A DNA stretch of 64,000 nt, taken from NCBI RefSeq assembly GCF_041321155.1, contig NZ_JBGGWB010000001.1, forward strand, positions 1,995,501 to 2,059,500. The letters are read 5' to 3'. Origin of the DNA: Sphingomonas sp. IW22. Its GTDB lineage: Bacteria > Pseudomonadota > Alphaproteobacteria > Sphingomonadales > Sphingomonadaceae. Below the pieces are notes generated by a model. It was not told the origin of the DNA. It did not search any database and saw only the letters and a program-made list of their open reading frames with translations. A program made the position numbers and the translations under genes. Below, in pieces: positions 62,907-64,000 of this stretch. How positions within the stretch are numbered: position 1 is the stretch's first letter; every line of letters begins with the position of its first letter.

Positions 62907-63656
62907 ATGACGCGACGCAAGCTGGTGGCCGGAAACTGGAAAATGCACGGGCTGCGCGGCGCCGTTTCAGAGATCGAGGCGATTGCCGCTGCTGCGGCGG
63001 CGCATCCGAACGTCGACGTGGCGCTATGCGTGCCGACGACGCTGATCGCGCTGGCGGCGGAGCATGCGGGCGCGCTGGCGATCGGGGCGCAGGATGTACA
63101 TGAGCGCGATTCGGGCGCGCACACCGGCTGCGTTTCGGCGCCGATGCTCAAGGAAGCGGGCGCGACGACGGTCATTGTCGGCCATAGCGAGCGGCGCGCC
63201 GACCAGAACGAGACCAGCCACGACGCCTGGGCCAAGGCCGCCGCCGCCCGCCGCCATGGCCTGCAGGTCATCCTGTGCTGTGGCGAGACCGAGGCGGAGC
63301 GCGATGCAGGCCGGGCGGAACGCGTCGTTCAGGCGCAGATCGAAAAATCGGTGCCGGAGGATGCCAGCGGCGACTGGTTCACGCTCGCCTACGAACCCCG
63401 TTGGGCCATCGGCACGGGCCGCACCCCGACGATTGAGGAAATTGCGTCGATCCACGCCATTGCACGCGCCAAGATGCGGCAGATGATCGGCGATGCCGCC
63501 GGCGGCATCCGCATCCTGTATGGCGGATCGGTGACCGGCGCCAACGCCGCGCGCATACTCGCCGCGCCGGAAGTCGATGGCGCGCTGGTCGGCGGCGCCA
63601 GCCTGACCGCTGAAAAGTTCGTGCCCATCATCGAAGCCGCCGCCAGGCTCGGCTGA
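62907..63656 (+). CDS. tpiA: Triose-phosphate isomerase
   Basis: Interconverts dihydroxyacetone phosphate and glyceraldehyde 3-phosphate. The 249-residue TIM barrel has Asn10 and Lys12 (AGNWKMHG), catalytic His93 (VGHSERR) and Glu163 (AYEPRWAIGTG), and the phosphate loop ILYGGSVTGANA. The ATG at 62907 is the family start; a longer frame upstream overlaps the PpiD-like gene on the other strand. It ends 13 bases from the convergent YciI-like gene. Confidence 0.97.
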   Translation: MTRRKLVAGNWKMHGLRGAVSEIEAIAAAAAAHPNVDVALCVPTTLIALAAEHAGALAIGAQDVHERDSGAHTGCVSAPMLKEAGATTVIVGHSERRADQNETSHDAWAKAAAARRHGLQVILCCGETEAERDAGRAERVVQAQIEKSVPEDASGDWFTLAYEPRWAIGTGRTPTIEEIASIHAIARAKMRQMIGDAAGGIRILYGGSVTGANAARILAAPEVDGALVGGASLTAEKFVPIIEAAARLG

Positions 63657-63669
63657 CGGCGCGTGGGGA

Positions 63670-63966
63670 TCAGGGGCGGACCGGCGCCGCTGCCTGTTCC
63701 CCGATCACGGTGGTCCAGGGTACCACCCGCCATGCCCGCACCAGACCATTGATGACATAGGGATCCGCGTTGGCAAAGGCGAAGGCGGCATCACGGTCGC
63801 TGAACAGCAGCATTGCCGACTCGGGCGGGTCGCCCACCGCCCCGCCCAGCAGTATCGCGCCGCGATCGGCCTGTTCCCAGCCAAGCGACAAATGCTCGGC
63901 GCGATATTCGCCGCGCCGCGCGAGATAATCGGAGGACAGTTCGTAGATCAGCAGCCAGTGGCTCAT
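63670..63966 (-). CDS. YciI-like family protein
   Basis: A 98-residue protein of the YCII-related (Dabb-like) fold, with the conserved His in RAEHLSLG and the Asp-Pro segment ANADPYVINGLV that form the active-site-like pocket. Family members have no settled function; some act in small hydrolytic or dehalogenase-like reactions. The ATG at 63966 gives the usual family length. The gene continues a minus-strand transcript from beyond the right edge, or has its own promoter outside it. Confidence 0.85.
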   Translation of the reverse strand: MSHWLLIYELSSDYLARRGEYRAEHLSLGWEQADRGAILLGGAVGDPPESAMLLFSDRDAAFAFANADPYVINGLVRAWRVVPWTTVIGEQAAAPVRP

Positions 63967-64000
63967 GCGGAATACCTGTTTTGAAGAACCCGCCACGCCG

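Noticed and set aside
1..64000. CRISPR arrays, insertion sequences, prophage genes and rRNA genes
   Set aside because: I saw no regularly spaced repeats, no transposase or integrase motifs, no phage structural genes and no rRNA sequence; codon and base use look uniform across the window.

Overview
The window is a GC-rich, gene-dense chromosomal segment with about 57 protein genes, one tRNA and no sign of phage, insertion sequences or CRISPR. Gene content points to an alphaproteobacterium of the order Sphingomonadales. The evidence is a complete Entner-Doudoroff operon (zwf-pgl-edd-glk-eda), an SOS operator of the alphaproteobacterial direct-repeat type (GTTC-N7-GTTC) in front of lexA, ppiD fused by overlap to trpE, a DUF2336 gene coupled to a kinase-like gene, a GGAAC-N17-CGTT general-stress-type promoter match, and many TTG/GTG starts. 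The genus was not determined.

Layout. 1-2966 (+): the conserved triad of a circularly permuted ATP-grasp enzyme (cut by the left edge), an alpha-E protein and a transglutaminase-like protein whose catalytic Cys is replaced by Val. 2967-3333: gene-free, with a candidate minus-strand structured RNA. 3334-7743 (+): lolC/E-lolD-gpx, then dnaX-ybaB. 7814-11395 (-): OsmC protein, glycine-zipper protein, mutS. 11548-14459 (+): maeB-type malic enzyme and a secreted cyclophilin. 14464-23905 (-): methyltransferase, amino-acid permease and CPA2 antiporter downstream of the Entner-Doudoroff operon. 23983-29880 (-): a tripartite RND efflux operon (adaptor, pump, outer-membrane factor). 30181-31188 (+): ferredoxin-NADP reductase and tRNA-Asn. 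31329-33100 (-): moaA-nadK. 33199-35115 (+): an EAL-domain c-di-GMP protein. 35152-38905 (-): sdhE-mfd, divergent from recG (+). 41071-43170: a small DMT transporter (+), a PilZ protein (-) and tyrS (-). 43252-47963 (+): anmK, a nucleotidyltransferase-like membrane protein, a DUF2336 protein and a kinase-like protein lacking the usual H-box His. 47968-50962 (-): a small membrane protein, gltA and gltX. 50992-54047 (+): comEC and a B3-type metallo-beta-lactamase. 54069-62782 (-): lexA and the long chain ppiD-trpE-trpGDC-moaC-moeA, interrupted on the opposite strand by a small secreted-protein gene. 62907-63656 (+): tpiA. 63670-63966 (-): a YciI-like protein.

How the genes work together. zwf, pgl, edd, glk and eda carry glucose through glucose 6-phosphate and 6-phosphogluconate to pyruvate and glyceraldehyde 3-phosphate. 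gltA, maeB and tpiA connect to the TCA cycle and lower glycolysis. moaA, moaC and moeA serve molybdenum cofactor synthesis but lie in two separate operons. mutS, mfd, recG, lexA and dnaX form a DNA replication and repair set. The RND operon, the metallo-beta-lactamase and the antiporter are potential stress or resistance determinants. Much of the window is translationally coupled, with ATGA, TGATG or TAATG overlaps at many gene junctions.

I found no wholly new multi-gene system. The best leads are the Cys-less transglutaminase in the ATP-grasp triad, the His-less kinase coupled to a DUF2336 gene, the nucleotidyltransferase-like membrane protein after anmK, the antisense gene inside the trp cluster, the layered regulatory sites between the RND operon and fpr, and the candidate RNA before lolC.
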